DNA of 64,000 bases from Tardiphaga sp. 709 (GTDB lineage Bacteria; Pseudomonadota; Alphaproteobacteria; Rhizobiales; Xanthobacteraceae). Below the pieces are notes generated by a model. The model saw nothing but the letters and a program-made list of their open reading frames with translations, did no database searches and was not told the DNA's origin. Made by a program: the position numbers and the translations under genes. Of the stretch, positions 8,172 to 16,834 are shown piece by piece (the stretch's first letter is position 1; each line of letters begins with the position of its first letter). The stretch lies in contig NZ_CP135529.1 of the NCBI RefSeq assembly GCF_032401055.1, forward strand, positions 3,470,501-3,534,500. Direction: 5' to 3'.

Positions 8172-9725
8172 ATGATCCGTTCCATCCTGACCGTTTCCAC
8201 GGGCACTTTGGCGTCGCGATTGCTGGGCTTTGCCCGCGACGCAATGGTGGCTGCGCTGCTCGGTGCAGGCCCGATCGCGGATGCTTTTCTGGTCGCATTT
8301 CAGCTCGTCAATGTAATCCGGCGGCTGCTCACCGAGGGCGCGCTGAACGCCGCGCTGATTCCGGCCTGGCTGCGCATCCAGACGACGCAGGGCGCTGTCG
8401 CAGCCACAGCTTTTGCGGGTCGTGTGCTCGGCACCATCAGCGTTGCGCTGATGGTCGCGACGATCCTGATCGGCTTTGCGATGCCGCTCGTGATCGCGCT
8501 GCTTGCCCCGGGTTTCGTCGGCCAACCGACGCTGCAACTCGCCGTCGACAATGCGCGATTGATGCTGCCCTATCTGGCCTTTGCCGGCCCCGTCACTGTC
8601 ATGATGGGACTGCTGAACGCGCAACAACGCTTCGCGGTGACCGCATTTTCGCCGCTGCTCTTCAACATCGCCCTGATCGCCGTCATGGCCCTACTGCTAG
8701 TGTGGCGGCAAGAGCCAGACACTGCCGCTATGGCCATGGCGGCCACTATGGGCATTGCCGGGCTGCTGCAATTGCTGATGCTGATCTTGCGGAAATCTGG
8801 CGGCAATCTTGCGGCGCCTTTGCGGCTGTCGCTCGATGGCGAGATGCGCGGCTTCTTCCGCAAGGCGTTGCCTGGCATGGTCGCCAATTCCGGGCCGCAG
8901 CTTCTCATCGTCACCGGCGCAATCATCGCATCGACGACTTCGGCTGCCGTGTCGTGGCTGTATTTCGCGAACCGCCTGATTGAACTGCCGCTCGGCATCG
9001 TCGGCACGGCCATGGGCACTGTGCTGGTCCCCGCATTGACGCGCGCCGTGCGATCAGACGATCAAGCCGCCATCGCGCAGGCGGAATCGCGCGGGTTTGA
9101 ACTCGCGATCGGCCTCGCATTGCCGGCTACGCTCGGACTGATGATATTGAGCCATCTCATCGTGCAGTGCCTGTTTCAACACGGCGCGTTCGGCGCGAGC
9201 GACACGGTCTCGACTGCAAGTGCGCTGATATGGTTGGCGCTGGGCTTGCCCGCTCAGGTGCTTGTGAAAGCTCTGTCGCCCGCCTTCTTCGCCCGCGAGG
9301 ACACGACGACGCCGCTGCTGGCGACGCTCGTCGGCCTGCTCGTCGCGATCATCTCCGCACTGGTTTTGAATAGGCCATTCGGTGCGAGCGGCATCGCGGC
9401 GGCGATCGCTCTGGCGGCGTGGAGCAGCGCGGCCTTTTTGATCGTCCGGAGTGCAGCAGCTTTCGGCTTCTCACTCGACCATGATGCAAAACGCCGGCTG
9501 CCGATCATCGTGCTGTCGTCGCTGGCGATGGGCGGCCTGCTATGGCTCGCCGCGCATCTTGTCTTGCCCTGGACGGCGCAGGCGCACGGCCTGGTACGAG
9601 CGAGCTTGCTCGGCCTCCTGATCGTTGGCGGGCTGGCAATCTACGCCGCGTTACTGACGCTGACGGGGGCCGTGCGCTGGGCCGAGGTCCGCGGCGCCCT
9701 CAAGCGATCACCGGCGGCCGGCTAG
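8172..9725 (+). CDS. murJ: Lipid II flippase MurJ (MviN)
   Basis: A 517-residue polytopic inner-membrane protein of the MOP exporter superfamily that flips lipid II to the periplasmic face for peptidoglycan synthesis. The diagnostic N-terminus is present (SILTVSTGTLASRLLGFARD, then a LLGAGPIADAFLVAF-type TM2 with VNVIRRLLTEGALNAALIPA). Successive hydrophobic segments along the whole length agree with the 14 helices of MurJ. The ATG at 8172 (MIRSILTVS) is preferred over upstream TTG/ATG codons because orthologues begin here. Followed by trpS within 90 bases. Confidence 0.96.
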   Translation: MIRSILTVSTGTLASRLLGFARDAMVAALLGAGPIADAFLVAFQLVNVIRRLLTEGALNAALIPAWLRIQTTQGAVAATAFAGRVLGTISVALMVATILIGFAMPLVIALLAPGFVGQPTLQLAVDNARLMLPYLAFAGPVTVMMGLLNAQQRFAVTAFSPLLFNIALIAVMALLLVWRQEPDTAAMAMAATMGIAGLLQLLMLILRKSGGNLAAPLRLSLDGEMRGFFRKALPGMVANSGPQLLIVTGAIIASTTSAAVSWLYFANRLIELPLGIVGTAMGTVLVPALTRAVRSDDQAAIAQAESRGFELAIGLALPATLGLMILSHLIVQCLFQHGAFGASDTVSTASALIWLALGLPAQVLVKALSPAFFAREDTTTPLLATLVGLLVAIISALVLNRPFGASGIAAAIALAAWSSAAFLIVRSAAAFGFSLDHDAKRRLPIIVLSSLAMGGLLWLAAHLVLPWTAQAHGLVRASLLGLLIVGGLAIYAALLTLTGAVRWAEVRGALKRSPAAG

Positions 9726-9812
9726 GGCAGATTGGCAATGGACGCCGCCCGGCGCCTATGGCAAGTCACGCCCCTTGCCCGCATTCCACCACGGGCGCAC
9801 AGGAACTTGGTT

Positions 9813-10865
9813 ATGGCTTTTACTCAACGGGTCTTTTCGGGCGTCCAGCCGACGGGCAATCTGCACCTCGGCAACTATCTCGGCGCGATCGTGAATTTCG
9901 TCAAACTGCAGGAGACGCATAATTGCATCTACTGCGTGGTCGATATGCATGCCGTCACCGTGCCGATTTCCGTGTGGGGCGGCCCGGATGAATTGCGCCG
10001 CAACACCCGTGAAGTGACCGCCGCCTTCATCGCCTCGGGCATCGATCCGAAGAAGCAGATCATCTTCAACCAGAGCCAGGTTTCCGGCCATGCCGAGCTG
10101 GCCTGGATCTTCAACTGCGTCGCCCGCCTCGGCTGGCTGAACCGCATGACCCAGTTCAAGGAAAAGGCCGGCAAGGACCGCGAAAACGCGTCCGTGGGTC
10201 TCTACGACTATCCGGTGCTGATGGCTGCGGACATTCTGCTGTATCGCGCCACGCACGTTCCGGTCGGCGAGGACCAGAAGCAGCATCTCGAACTGTGCCG
10301 CGACATCTCGCAGAAGTTCAACAACGACTTCTCCGAATCCATCGCAGCGCAAGGGCATGACGGCCCTTACTTCCCGATGCCGGAGCCTGTCATCACCGGA
10401 CCGGCGACTCGGGTGATGAGCCTGCGCGACGGCACCAAGAAGATGTCGAAGTCGGACGCGTCGGACAATTCGCGCATCAACCTCACCGACGATGCGGACA
10501 CCATCGCGCAGAAGATCCGCAAGGCGAAGACCGATCCGGAACCATTGCCGTCAGAAGAGAAGGGCCTTGAGCCACGTCCGGAAGCCGACAATCTCGTCGG
10601 CATCTATGCGGCACTGTCCAACCGGTCGAAGGCTGACATTCTCACAGAATTCGGCGGCGCGCAGTTTTCGGGCTTCAAATCGAGCCTGGTCGATCTCGCT
10701 GTCGAAAAACTGTCACCTATCGCCGGCGAGATGAAGCGGCTGACGACATCCGATCTGACCTATGTCGATCAGGTTCTGGCCGATGGCGGCGAACGCGCTA
10801 GCGTCATTGCCGCCGAAACCATCAAGTCCGTGAAGGACATCATCGGCTTCGTCCACAAGCGGTAA
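9813..10865 (+). CDS. trpS: Tryptophanyl-tRNA synthetase
   Basis: A 350-residue class I aminoacyl-tRNA synthetase charging tRNA-Trp in the cytoplasm. The HIGH-like motif is in [20 protein letters not shown] near the N-terminus and the KMSKS loop is [12 protein letters not shown] in the second half. The segment [19 protein letters not shown] is characteristic of bacterial TrpRS. The start at 9813 ([15 protein letters not shown]) follows AGGAAC and removes an unlikely leader. Lies downstream of murJ in a probable co-transcribed pair. Essential. Confidence 0.97.
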   Translation: MAFTQRVFSGVQPTGNLHLGNYLGAIVNFVKLQETHNCIYCVVDMHAVTVPISVWGGPDELRRNTREVTAAFIASGIDPKKQIIFNQSQVSGHAELAWIFNCVARLGWLNRMTQFKEKAGKDRENASVGLYDYPVLMAADILLYRATHVPVGEDQKQHLELCRDISQKFNNDFSESIAAQGHDGPYFPMPEPVITGPATRVMSLRDGTKKMSKSDASDNSRINLTDDADTIAQKIRKAKTDPEPLPSEEKGLEPRPEADNLVGIYAALSNRSKADILTEFGGAQFSGFKSSLVDLAVEKLSPIAGEMKRLTTSDLTYVDQVLADGGERASVIAAETIKSVKDIIGFVHKR

Positions 10866-10901
10866 ATTCGCTATCGCATTCCTTTTCTCCGCCACAATCG
10901 A

Positions 10902-10928
10902 CGCGACGCAAGTCATCCTTGCGTCGCG
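10902..10928. terminator. Hairpin downstream of trpS
   Basis: Perfect 11-base arms (CGCGACGCAAG at 10902-10912 and CTTGCGTCGCG at 10918-10928) surround a TCATC loop. There is no long T-tract after it, so it may act as a terminator or RNA-processing hairpin between trpS and the usp gene. Confidence 0.5.
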
Positions 10929-11021
10929 CTTGTCGAACGCCGCTGCGCCGTGGCAGCATGACGCGATTGCCAAGCCGCTCACATTCTGGCGCATCAGACG
11001 CGCTACAGCATCGGGACATGC

Positions 11022-11516
11022 ATGAGCACCCAGCGACGTAGTTATGAAAGCGGCCACAAGCCAAAATGCCTCGTGGTCGTCGATGACAGCGAGGAATGGG
11101 ACCGCGCAGTGTATTACGCCAGTCGCTGGGCCATTCGTGTCGGTGGCGGCGTGGTAATGCTGCGCATCATCGACACCGAAGATCGCAACCAGCAGTGGCT
11201 GGGCGTTGCCGATGTCATGAAAGCGGAAGCCGAAGAAGGTGCCAATGCCGCGCTGGACCGCGCCTCGGGCCGCGCCAATGGCATCGCCGCCATCACCCCT
11301 GAACGCGTGATCCGCGAGGGTGATCCCACCGAGCAAATCCTCGACGTAATCGACAAGGACGTCGACATTTCCATGCTGGTGCTGGCTGCATCGGCCGGCG
11401 CGGAAGGCCCCGGCCCGATCGTCACCATGATGGCCAAGCTAGTCGGCTCGTTTCCGGTGCCGGTCGTCATCGTGTCGGGCGCCCTGAGCGACCTCGACAT
11501 CGACGCCCTGTCGTAA
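11022..11516 (+). CDS. Universal stress protein (UspA family)
   Basis: A 164-residue single-domain Usp. The N-terminal strand and acidic loop KCLVVVDDSEEWDRAVYYAS match the family, and the C-terminal part (MLVLAASAGAEGPGPIVTMM...LVGSFPVPVVIVSG) is Usp-like. The usual ATP-binding G-x2-G-x9-G(S/T) loop is degenerate here (AGAEGPGPIV...GSFPVPV). The protein may help survival under stress; its partner is unknown. It sits between trpS and the nfu gene, a neighbourhood conserved in Bradyrhizobium relatives. Confidence 0.88.
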   Translation: MSTQRRSYESGHKPKCLVVVDDSEEWDRAVYYASRWAIRVGGGVVMLRIIDTEDRNQQWLGVADVMKAEAEEGANAALDRASGRANGIAAITPERVIREGDPTEQILDVIDKDVDISMLVLAASAGAEGPGPIVTMMAKLVGSFPVPVVIVSGALSDLDIDALS

Positions 11517-11652
11517 CCACCCTTTCGGACGGCTAAGGGACTGCGAAATAGGCAGAATTCAGCGATTTGGCGCCTTGATCGTGCGTTTTTCGTCGCCATC
11601 TGCTAGGGGATACTCACGCGCCGGCCTTGAACCGGCGACGCAGGAGAGACCG

Positions 11653-12222
11653 ATGTTCATCCAGACCGAAGCTACCCCCAATCCCGCCACGCTGAAGTTC
11701 ATTCCCGGCCGCGACGTGCTCGACAGCGGCACCATGGAATTCACCTCACCGGAAGCCGCCACGCGTTCCCCGCTGGCCGAAAAGCTGTTCGCCGTGAAGG
11801 GCGTCACCAGCGTGTTCTACGGTTCCGACTTCGTCACCGTGACCAAGGACGACAGCGACTGGCAGCACCTCAAGCCGGCAATCCTCGGCGCCATCATGGA
11901 GCACTACATGTCCGGCGCGCCGCTGATGGCCGACGGCAGTGTGAAGGGCGACGTGATCTCCGACGACGAGGCCGAGTTCTTCAACGAGGCTGACGCCGAG
12001 ACGGTCGATACGATCAAGAACCTGATCGAGACCCGCGTGCGCCCGGCCGTTGCCAATGACGGTGGCGATATCACTTTCCGCGGCTTCAAGGACGGCATCG
12101 TCTATCTGAACATGAAGGGCTCCTGCGCCGGCTGCCCGTCATCGACAGCGACCCTGCAGCACGGCATCCAGAACCTGCTGAAGCACTTCGTGCCTGACGT
12201 TGTCGAAGTCCGCCCGATGTAA
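11653..12222 (+). CDS. NifU-like Fe-S scaffold/carrier protein (Nfu family)
   Basis: A 189-residue protein with two domains. The N-terminal Nfu_N domain (MFIQTEATPNPATLKFIPGR) is followed by a C-terminal NifU domain with the cluster-binding CxxC in MKGSCAGCPSSTATL. The pair of thiols in a homodimer holds a [4Fe-4S] cluster for delivery to apo-proteins such as aconitase, MiaB or respiratory subunits; acnA and miaB are both encoded in this window. The start at 11653 follows CAGGAGAGACCG. A strong terminator closes the transcript. Confidence 0.94.
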   Translation: MFIQTEATPNPATLKFIPGRDVLDSGTMEFTSPEAATRSPLAEKLFAVKGVTSVFYGSDFVTVTKDDSDWQHLKPAILGAIMEHYMSGAPLMADGSVKGDVISDDEAEFFNEADAETVDTIKNLIETRVRPAVANDGGDITFRGFKDGIVYLNMKGSCAGCPSSTATLQHGIQNLLKHFVPDVVEVRPM

Positions 12223-12245
12223 GTTCGGTCGCACCGCGACACATA

Positions 12246-12274
12246 AAAATGCCCGGGACAATCCCGGGCATTTT
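12246..12274. terminator. Bidirectional rho-independent terminator between nfu and the chemoreceptor
   Basis: Perfect 13-base arms AAAATGCCCGGGA (12246-12258) and TCCCGGGCATTTT (12262-12274) flank a CAA loop. A/T-rich ends on both strands suit termination of the two converging genes. Confidence 0.88.
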
Positions 12275-12296
12275 CGTTTCTGGAACCAGCCTTCGC

Positions 12297-13976
12297 TTAG
12301 CGGCCGATGCTTGCGGCTTCTTCTGCGGCGCGCTGCATGCTCGATGACATCTCGTTCGTCACCGTGCTCTGCTCTTCAACCGCAGCGGCCGTTGCAGTGA
12401 CATATTCGCTGACGTTCTGGATTTCCTGCTTGATCGCGTTCAGCGCATCGACCACATCGCTCGAAATGCCATTGAGGCTTCCGATCTCACTGGCGATCTT
12501 ATCGGTCGCCTGCTTGGCCTGGTTGGCCAGATTTTTCACCTCCGATGCAACGACCGCAAAGCCACGACCGGCCTCACCGGCACGCGCCGATTCGATGGTG
12601 GCGTTCAGCGCCAACAGATTGATTTGTCCGGTGATGTTGCCAATCAGCTCAACGATCCCGCTCATCGCCTGCGCTGCCGTGCTAAGACGCTGCGCTTGAT
12701 CGTCCGCCAACTCGACCTTGCCCACGGCAGACATCGCCGTGGTCTTTGATTTCATCATCGCTTCAGAGATTTCGCGCACGGACGCGTTCAGTTCCTCGGC
12801 GCCGGCGGCGACCGATTCCATCATCGCGCGCACGCGTTCGCTCTTCATGCGCGCGATCACCTGCGCCGTGGTGTCGGTGGCATACTTCACGACCTTGTAG
12901 GGCTTGCCATTGAGATCGAGGATCGGATTGTACGAAGCCTGTATCCAGACTTGTTTGCCGCCCTTACCGATCCGCTGGTACTCCGCTGCCTGATAGTTAC
13001 CCCGCTTGAGCGCCGCCCAGAATTCGCGATAGTCCGCACCATCACGCTCACTCGGCACAACGAACATACTGTGGTGCTTGCCCTGTATTTCCGAGAGTGC
13101 GTAGCCGAGCACGCCCAGAAAATTCTCGTTGGCGCTAAGAACGATGCCATCCATGCTAAATTCGATCACGGCCTGCGACTTGCAGATGGCCTCAATCTGA
13201 CCTGAGAAGTTCGCCGTGCGCAGCTTCTGTTCGGTGACGTCGGACGCGAACTTGACCACTTTGATTGGCCGGCCTGTCTCATCAAGGATTGGATTGTAGG
13301 TCGCGAGAATCCAGACCTCTTTGCCGTTCTTGCCGATCCGCTTATATTCGGCGGCCTGATATTCACCACGATTGAGGCTGGCCCAGAATTCGCGATAGGC
13401 CGCGCCGTCGCGGGTTGCAGGATCGACAAACATGCTGTGATGTCTGCCTTCGATTTCCGCGAGATTGTAACCCATGACATTCAAGAACAAGTCATTGGCC
13501 GTGACAATCGTCCCATCGAGCTTGAACTCGATGACAGCCTGCGAACGACCGATGGCCGCGATCTTGCCGGCATCATCCATGCTGCGGATTTTCACTGCAG
13601 TTGTATCCATGGCAAACTTGACGATTTTGAGGGGCTTGCCATCATTCCCAAGGATCGGGTTGTAGGAACCCTGGATCCAGACTTCCTTGCCACCTTTGCC
13701 GAGACGCTTGAACTCGCCGGCCTGATACTCGCCGCGATTGAGGTTGTTCCAGAACGTGCGATATTCCGCGCTGCTCTTCATCTCCGGCGTCACGAACATG
13801 CTGTGGTTCTTGCCGACGATTTCTTCCAGCGTATATCCAAGGGCGGACAGGAAGTTTTGATTGGCTCCGAGGATCGTGCCGTCAGCGCTGAACTCGATCA
13901 CCGCTTGCGATTTTTTGATCGCTGCCGCCAGGGCCCACCCCTCGCGCGCCTCTGAACTGCTCAACCAATGCAGCAT
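12297..13976 (-). CDS. Soluble methyl-accepting chemotaxis protein with three tandem PAS domains
   Basis: A 559-residue receptor-like protein without transmembrane segments. Three near-identical PAS/PAC modules of about 120 residues occupy residues 20-380; each contains SQAVIEF.xDG.....N.xFL...GY, then HSMFV, WIQ.SYNPIL and a KVVKFA.D.T end. A short MCP signalling hairpin follows, with the conserved tip NLLALNATIESARAGEAGRG, then FAVVASEVKNLA. No CheR/CheB-tethering pentapeptide is visible. Such cytoplasmic PAS-MCPs (BdlA- and Aer-like) sense internal redox, heme or flavin states and signal through CheA. The start MLHWLSSSEA at 13976 follows GGGAGG. No che genes are adjacent. Confidence 0.92.
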   Translation of the reverse strand: MLHWLSSSEAREGWALAAAIKKSQAVIEFSADGTILGANQNFLSALGYTLEEIVGKNHSMFVTPEMKSSAEYRTFWNNLNRGEYQAGEFKRLGKGGKEVWIQGSYNPILGNDGKPLKIVKFAMDTTAVKIRSMDDAGKIAAIGRSQAVIEFKLDGTIVTANDLFLNVMGYNLAEIEGRHHSMFVDPATRDGAAYREFWASLNRGEYQAAEYKRIGKNGKEVWILATYNPILDETGRPIKVVKFASDVTEQKLRTANFSGQIEAICKSQAVIEFSMDGIVLSANENFLGVLGYALSEIQGKHHSMFVVPSERDGADYREFWAALKRGNYQAAEYQRIGKGGKQVWIQASYNPILDLNGKPYKVVKYATDTTAQVIARMKSERVRAMMESVAAGAEELNASVREISEAMMKSKTTAMSAVGKVELADDQAQRLSTAAQAMSGIVELIGNITGQINLLALNATIESARAGEAGRGFAVVASEVKNLANQAKQATDKIASEIGSLNGISSDVVDALNAIKQEIQNVSEYVTATAAAVEEQSTVTNEMSSSMQRAAEEAASIGR

Positions 13977-14009
13977 CGGATCGCCTCCCATAAATATAAT
14001 CGTATTCAA

Positions 14010-14336
14010 AAAATTAGACGAATAATTTCAGCCCGCATGAAAGCCACGCACATCCGCGAAATGTCGCTTCCAAACGGTATGCTTATCTCATCGATCTCCG
14101 AAGAATTTATTAAGTAAAGCTTTTAACCAGAGCGAAACTGAAGCTGTCCCGGGAACTTTCGTGATCTCGCTATCGTATCTTGTGAAAATATCTTTATGAG
14201 AAAGCGAGTAGTGGGTGCACGCCAAAGCTGCCGCCCCCTCTCCGGCAGCAACGCGAATCACAGCACCATTGCGCGTGGAGCGATATTCTGCGAGTGGCAG
14301 GCGCAAACCCTCACAAGCCGTGGTAGCGTCTCTTTT
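14010..14336. other. Intergenic region between the chemoreceptor and tsaB
   Basis: About 330 bases with no convincing gene. The right-hand end of the reading frame overlapping tsaB is upstream extension only. The part next to the chemoreceptor is A/T-rich (13990-14030) and probably carries its promoter. A GGAAC at 14152-14156 is followed 17 bases later by CGTA, only a poor match to a general-stress (EcfG) promoter. Confidence 0.4.
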
Positions 14337-15032
14337 ATGTTGATCCTTGCCATTGATACCGCCCTTGACGCCTGCGCCGCAGGCATCCTCGACACCCGCA
14401 CCAGCAAGCTCATTGCGCATGAGTCCATGTCGATGAAGCGCGGTCACGCCGAGGCGCTGATGCCGTTGCTCGGGCGCATCATGGCGGGCTCTGGCATCGC
14501 CTTCGCCGACCTCGACCGCATTGCCGTCACCACTGGTCCGGGCAGCTTTACCGGCCTGCGCGTTGGCCTGTCGGCGGCACGGGGCCTCGGCCTGGCGGCC
14601 AACAAGCCGGTGGTCGGCATCACCACACTAACGGCCTATGCAGCGCCCGTCGTCAGCGAGAACATGGATGCGCCTGTCATTGCCGCCATCGATGCCCGGC
14701 ATGACCATGTCTATTTCCAGGCCGTCAGCGGTAACGGCACCTCACTGGTGCGGCCGGGCGTCATCCCCATCCACGAGGCCCTTGAGGCCGCACAGTTCGG
14801 CGCGCCGTATCTGGTCGGAAATGCCGCCGAGATCATTGCCGCACGCTGGCCGTCCGACGCGCCGGCGCCGTTGCGTGTTGACATGCAACCCGCTCCCGAA
14901 ATCTCATGGGTGGCATGGCTTGGCGCCGCGGTGAATCCGGAAACCGCGCTGGCGCGTCCCTATTATCTGCGCGCACCCGATGCCAAGCCGCAAAGCAGCC
15001 TGATGCAGCAGGCCGCACTAGGCGCATCATGA
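14337..15032 (+). CDS. tsaB: tRNA threonylcarbamoyladenosine biosynthesis protein TsaB
   Basis: A 231-residue ASKHA-fold protein that partners TsaD and TsaE in forming t6A37 on ANN-decoding tRNAs. The N-terminus MLILAIDTALDACAAGILD, the ALMPLLGRIM helix and the signature TTGPGSFTGLRVGLSAARGL are typical. The start at 14337 is chosen because upstream sequence is unlike the family. The last bases overlap the start of rimI (ATGA), implying translational coupling. First gene of a tsaB-rimI-mur(fur) set conserved across Rhizobiales. Confidence 0.94.
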   Translation: MLILAIDTALDACAAGILDTRTSKLIAHESMSMKRGHAEALMPLLGRIMAGSGIAFADLDRIAVTTGPGSFTGLRVGLSAARGLGLAANKPVVGITTLTAYAAPVVSENMDAPVIAAIDARHDHVYFQAVSGNGTSLVRPGVIPIHEALEAAQFGAPYLVGNAAEIIAARWPSDAPAPLRVDMQPAPEISWVAWLGAAVNPETALARPYYLRAPDAKPQSSLMQQAALGAS

Positions 15033-15517
15033 TGCCGGCCTGGTGGCTGCGCCTGTTCAGCCACGGCAATGCTGTGGTCGAGCCCGCAACATTACGCGAC
15101 GCGCGACAACTCGCGCAGTTGCATGCCGCGTCCTTCCATCGCGGTTGGGGTGCCGGAGAATTCGAACAGATGCTGCGCGAACAAAACACCCTCGTGCATC
15201 GGCTCAAACTGCGCGGCCACCTCATCGGCTTCGCCGTCTCACGAATCGCGGCCGACGAAGCCGAGATTCTCTCCATCGCCGTATCGCCCGCTCATCGCGG
15301 CCGCGGCCTGTCGCGCGACCTGTTCCTCACCCATCTCGGTCATCTGGCCGGTCGCGGCGTGCGTACCGTGTTCCTCGAAGTCGAGGAAAACAATCAACCG
15401 GCGCGGCGGCTTTATGTCAGAACCGGCTTCGCAGTCGCGGGACGCCGCGAACGCTACTACAAGGAAGCGGATGGAGCGGAATTGAATGCGCTGGTGATGC
15501 GGCGCGACTTGTCCTGA
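15029..15517 (+). CDS. rimI: Ribosomal protein S18-alanine N-acetyltransferase-like GNAT enzyme
   Basis: A 162-residue GNAT acetyltransferase. The acetyl-CoA-binding motif A is visible in ILSIAVSPAHRGRGLSRDLF (R/Q-x2-G-x-G/A) with the downstream motif B FLEVEENNQPARRLYVRTGF. This last segment (LEVEE-N--A--LY---GF) is distinctive for RimI, which acetylates the N-terminal alanine of S18. Position directly after tsaB, with a 4-base or 1-base start overlap (tandem ATGATG), also fits RimI. The exact start between the two ATGs cannot be decided. Confidence 0.9.
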   Translation: MMPAWWLRLFSHGNAVVEPATLRDARQLAQLHAASFHRGWGAGEFEQMLREQNTLVHRLKLRGHLIGFAVSRIAADEAEILSIAVSPAHRGRGLSRDLFLTHLGHLAGRGVRTVFLEVEENNQPARRLYVRTGFAVAGRRERYYKEADGAELNALVMRRDLS

Positions 15518-15559
15518 CGCCTGCGGAGTGGCAAAAGAAGCCACGATGGGATCCGGATC

Positions 15560-16012
15560 ATGACTGCACTGAAATCATCTGCGATGAAGTCTGCTGGTAT
15601 CGAGGCGCGCTGCGCCGCGACCGGCATGCGCATGACGGAACAGCGCCGCGTGATTGCGCGCGTTCTGGCGGAAGCCGACGATCATCCCGATGTCGAGGAA
15701 CTGTATCGCCGCTGCGTTGCGGTGGATGACAAGATCTCGATCTCGACGGTGTATCGCACGGTGAAGCTGTTCGAAGACGCCGGCATCATCGAGCGTCACG
15801 ATTTTCGCGAAGGCCGCGCGCGGTACGAGACGATGCGTGACAGCCATCACGACCATCTGATCAACTTGCGTGACGGGACCGTCATCGAATTCACGTCTGA
15901 AGAGATCGAGAAATTGCAGGCTGAAGTCGCCGCAAAGCTCGGTTACAAGCTGGTCGATCACCGGTTGGAGCTGTACTGCGTGCCGCTCGACGAGGACAAA
16001 ACCACCAAGTGA
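15560..16012 (+). CDS. fur: Fur-family metalloregulator, Mur/Fur of Rhizobiales
   Basis: A 150-residue winged-helix repressor. The DNA-binding domain includes TEQRRVIARVLAEADDHPDV and SISTVYRTVKLFEDAGIIER; metal ligands are in the HHDH motif (DSHHDHLINLRDG) and later His/Glu residues. The CxxC that binds structural zinc in enterobacterial Fur is replaced by NLRDG, as in rhizobial Mur, which responds to manganese. In Bradyrhizobium japonicum this protein is called Fur and represses irr, whose gene is also in this window (26737-27225). Third gene of the tsaB-rimI-fur cluster, 42 bases after rimI. Confidence 0.93.
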   Translation: MTALKSSAMKSAGIEARCAATGMRMTEQRRVIARVLAEADDHPDVEELYRRCVAVDDKISISTVYRTVKLFEDAGIIERHDFREGRARYETMRDSHHDHLINLRDGTVIEFTSEEIEKLQAEVAAKLGYKLVDHRLELYCVPLDEDKTTK

Positions 16013-16025
16013 GCGAATCAACCAA

Positions 16026-16730
16026 GTGAGTTCAGTTCCTTCGCGCTTCGATCTCGTCATCTTCGATTGTGACGGCGTGCTCGTCGACAGTGAGTCCCTC
16101 GCCTGCGTCGTCCACGCGGATGTCCTGACACAGTTCGGTTATCCCATCACCACCGATCAGGTGCATGAGCGTTTCCTCGGCCGGTCCGCGCGCGAGGCCC
16201 GCCTGGAAGTCGAGACCGAGCTCGGCCGCGTGCTGCCCGATGACTACACCGCGACGCTGCGCGCCACGATCGACGAGGTGTTCGGCGCAAAGTTGCAGCC
16301 GATCCCGCATATCGCAGAGACGCTCGCAATATTGTCACAACCGGTTTGCGTGGCATCCTCGGGCACACCGACGCGCATTCGCAGCAGCCTTACCACGACC
16401 GGGCTGCTCGACCGTTTCGATCCGCATCTGTTTTCCGCTCTGCAGGTCGAGCGCGGCAAGCCGCAGCCCGATCTGTTTCTGTTTGCCGCCGCGCAAATGA
16501 ATGCCGCACCTGAGCGCTGCGTGGTGATCGAGGACAGCATTCCCGGCGTTACGGCGGGCATTGCCGCCGGCATGACCGTGTTCGGCTATCACGGCGGCGG
16601 CCATTGCAGCCCAGCCACCGCGGCAGCCCTGACGGCCGCTGGAGCCCATCTCGTATTCGACGATATGCGGCAGCTCCCTGGCCTGGTGGTCAGGGGCGCA
16701 CTGGCTGGCGAGCCCGTCGGCCTCGCCTAA
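16026..16730 (+). CDS. HAD-superfamily hydrolase, beta-phosphoglucomutase-like phosphatase
   Basis: A HAD subfamily IA protein of about 234 residues. Motif I is FDCDGVLVDSE (nucleophile and acid/base Asp), motif II is in VASSGTPTRIRSSL, motif III Lys is in ERGKPQPDLFLFAA, and motif IV is VIEDSIPGVTAG. An alpha-helical cap lies between motifs I and II. This predicts a cytoplasmic phosphatase or phosphomutase acting on a small sugar phosphate; the substrate is unknown. No ATG fits, and a GTG at 16026 (VSSVPSRFDLVIFDCDG) 13 bases after the fur stop is the best start. Confidence 0.88.
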   Translation: MSSVPSRFDLVIFDCDGVLVDSESLACVVHADVLTQFGYPITTDQVHERFLGRSAREARLEVETELGRVLPDDYTATLRATIDEVFGAKLQPIPHIAETLAILSQPVCVASSGTPTRIRSSLTTTGLLDRFDPHLFSALQVERGKPQPDLFLFAAAQMNAAPERCVVIEDSIPGVTAGIAAGMTVFGYHGGGHCSPATAAALTAAGAHLVFDDMRQLPGLVVRGALAGEPVGLA

Positions 16731-16834
16731 GCCATTGCGAGCACTTATATTTTGCAGAAATGCTGGATTTTCCGAGCGTTAGCCTATAATTGAGCGCTGC
16801 GCAGCAAGCGCGTTTCCAGCCCATTGCAGGTTCC

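Noticed and set aside
14152-14177. GGAAC-N17-CGTA resembling an EcfG general-stress promoter before tsaB
   Set aside because: The -10 half is CGTA rather than CGTT, and tsaB is a housekeeping gene; too weak to call.
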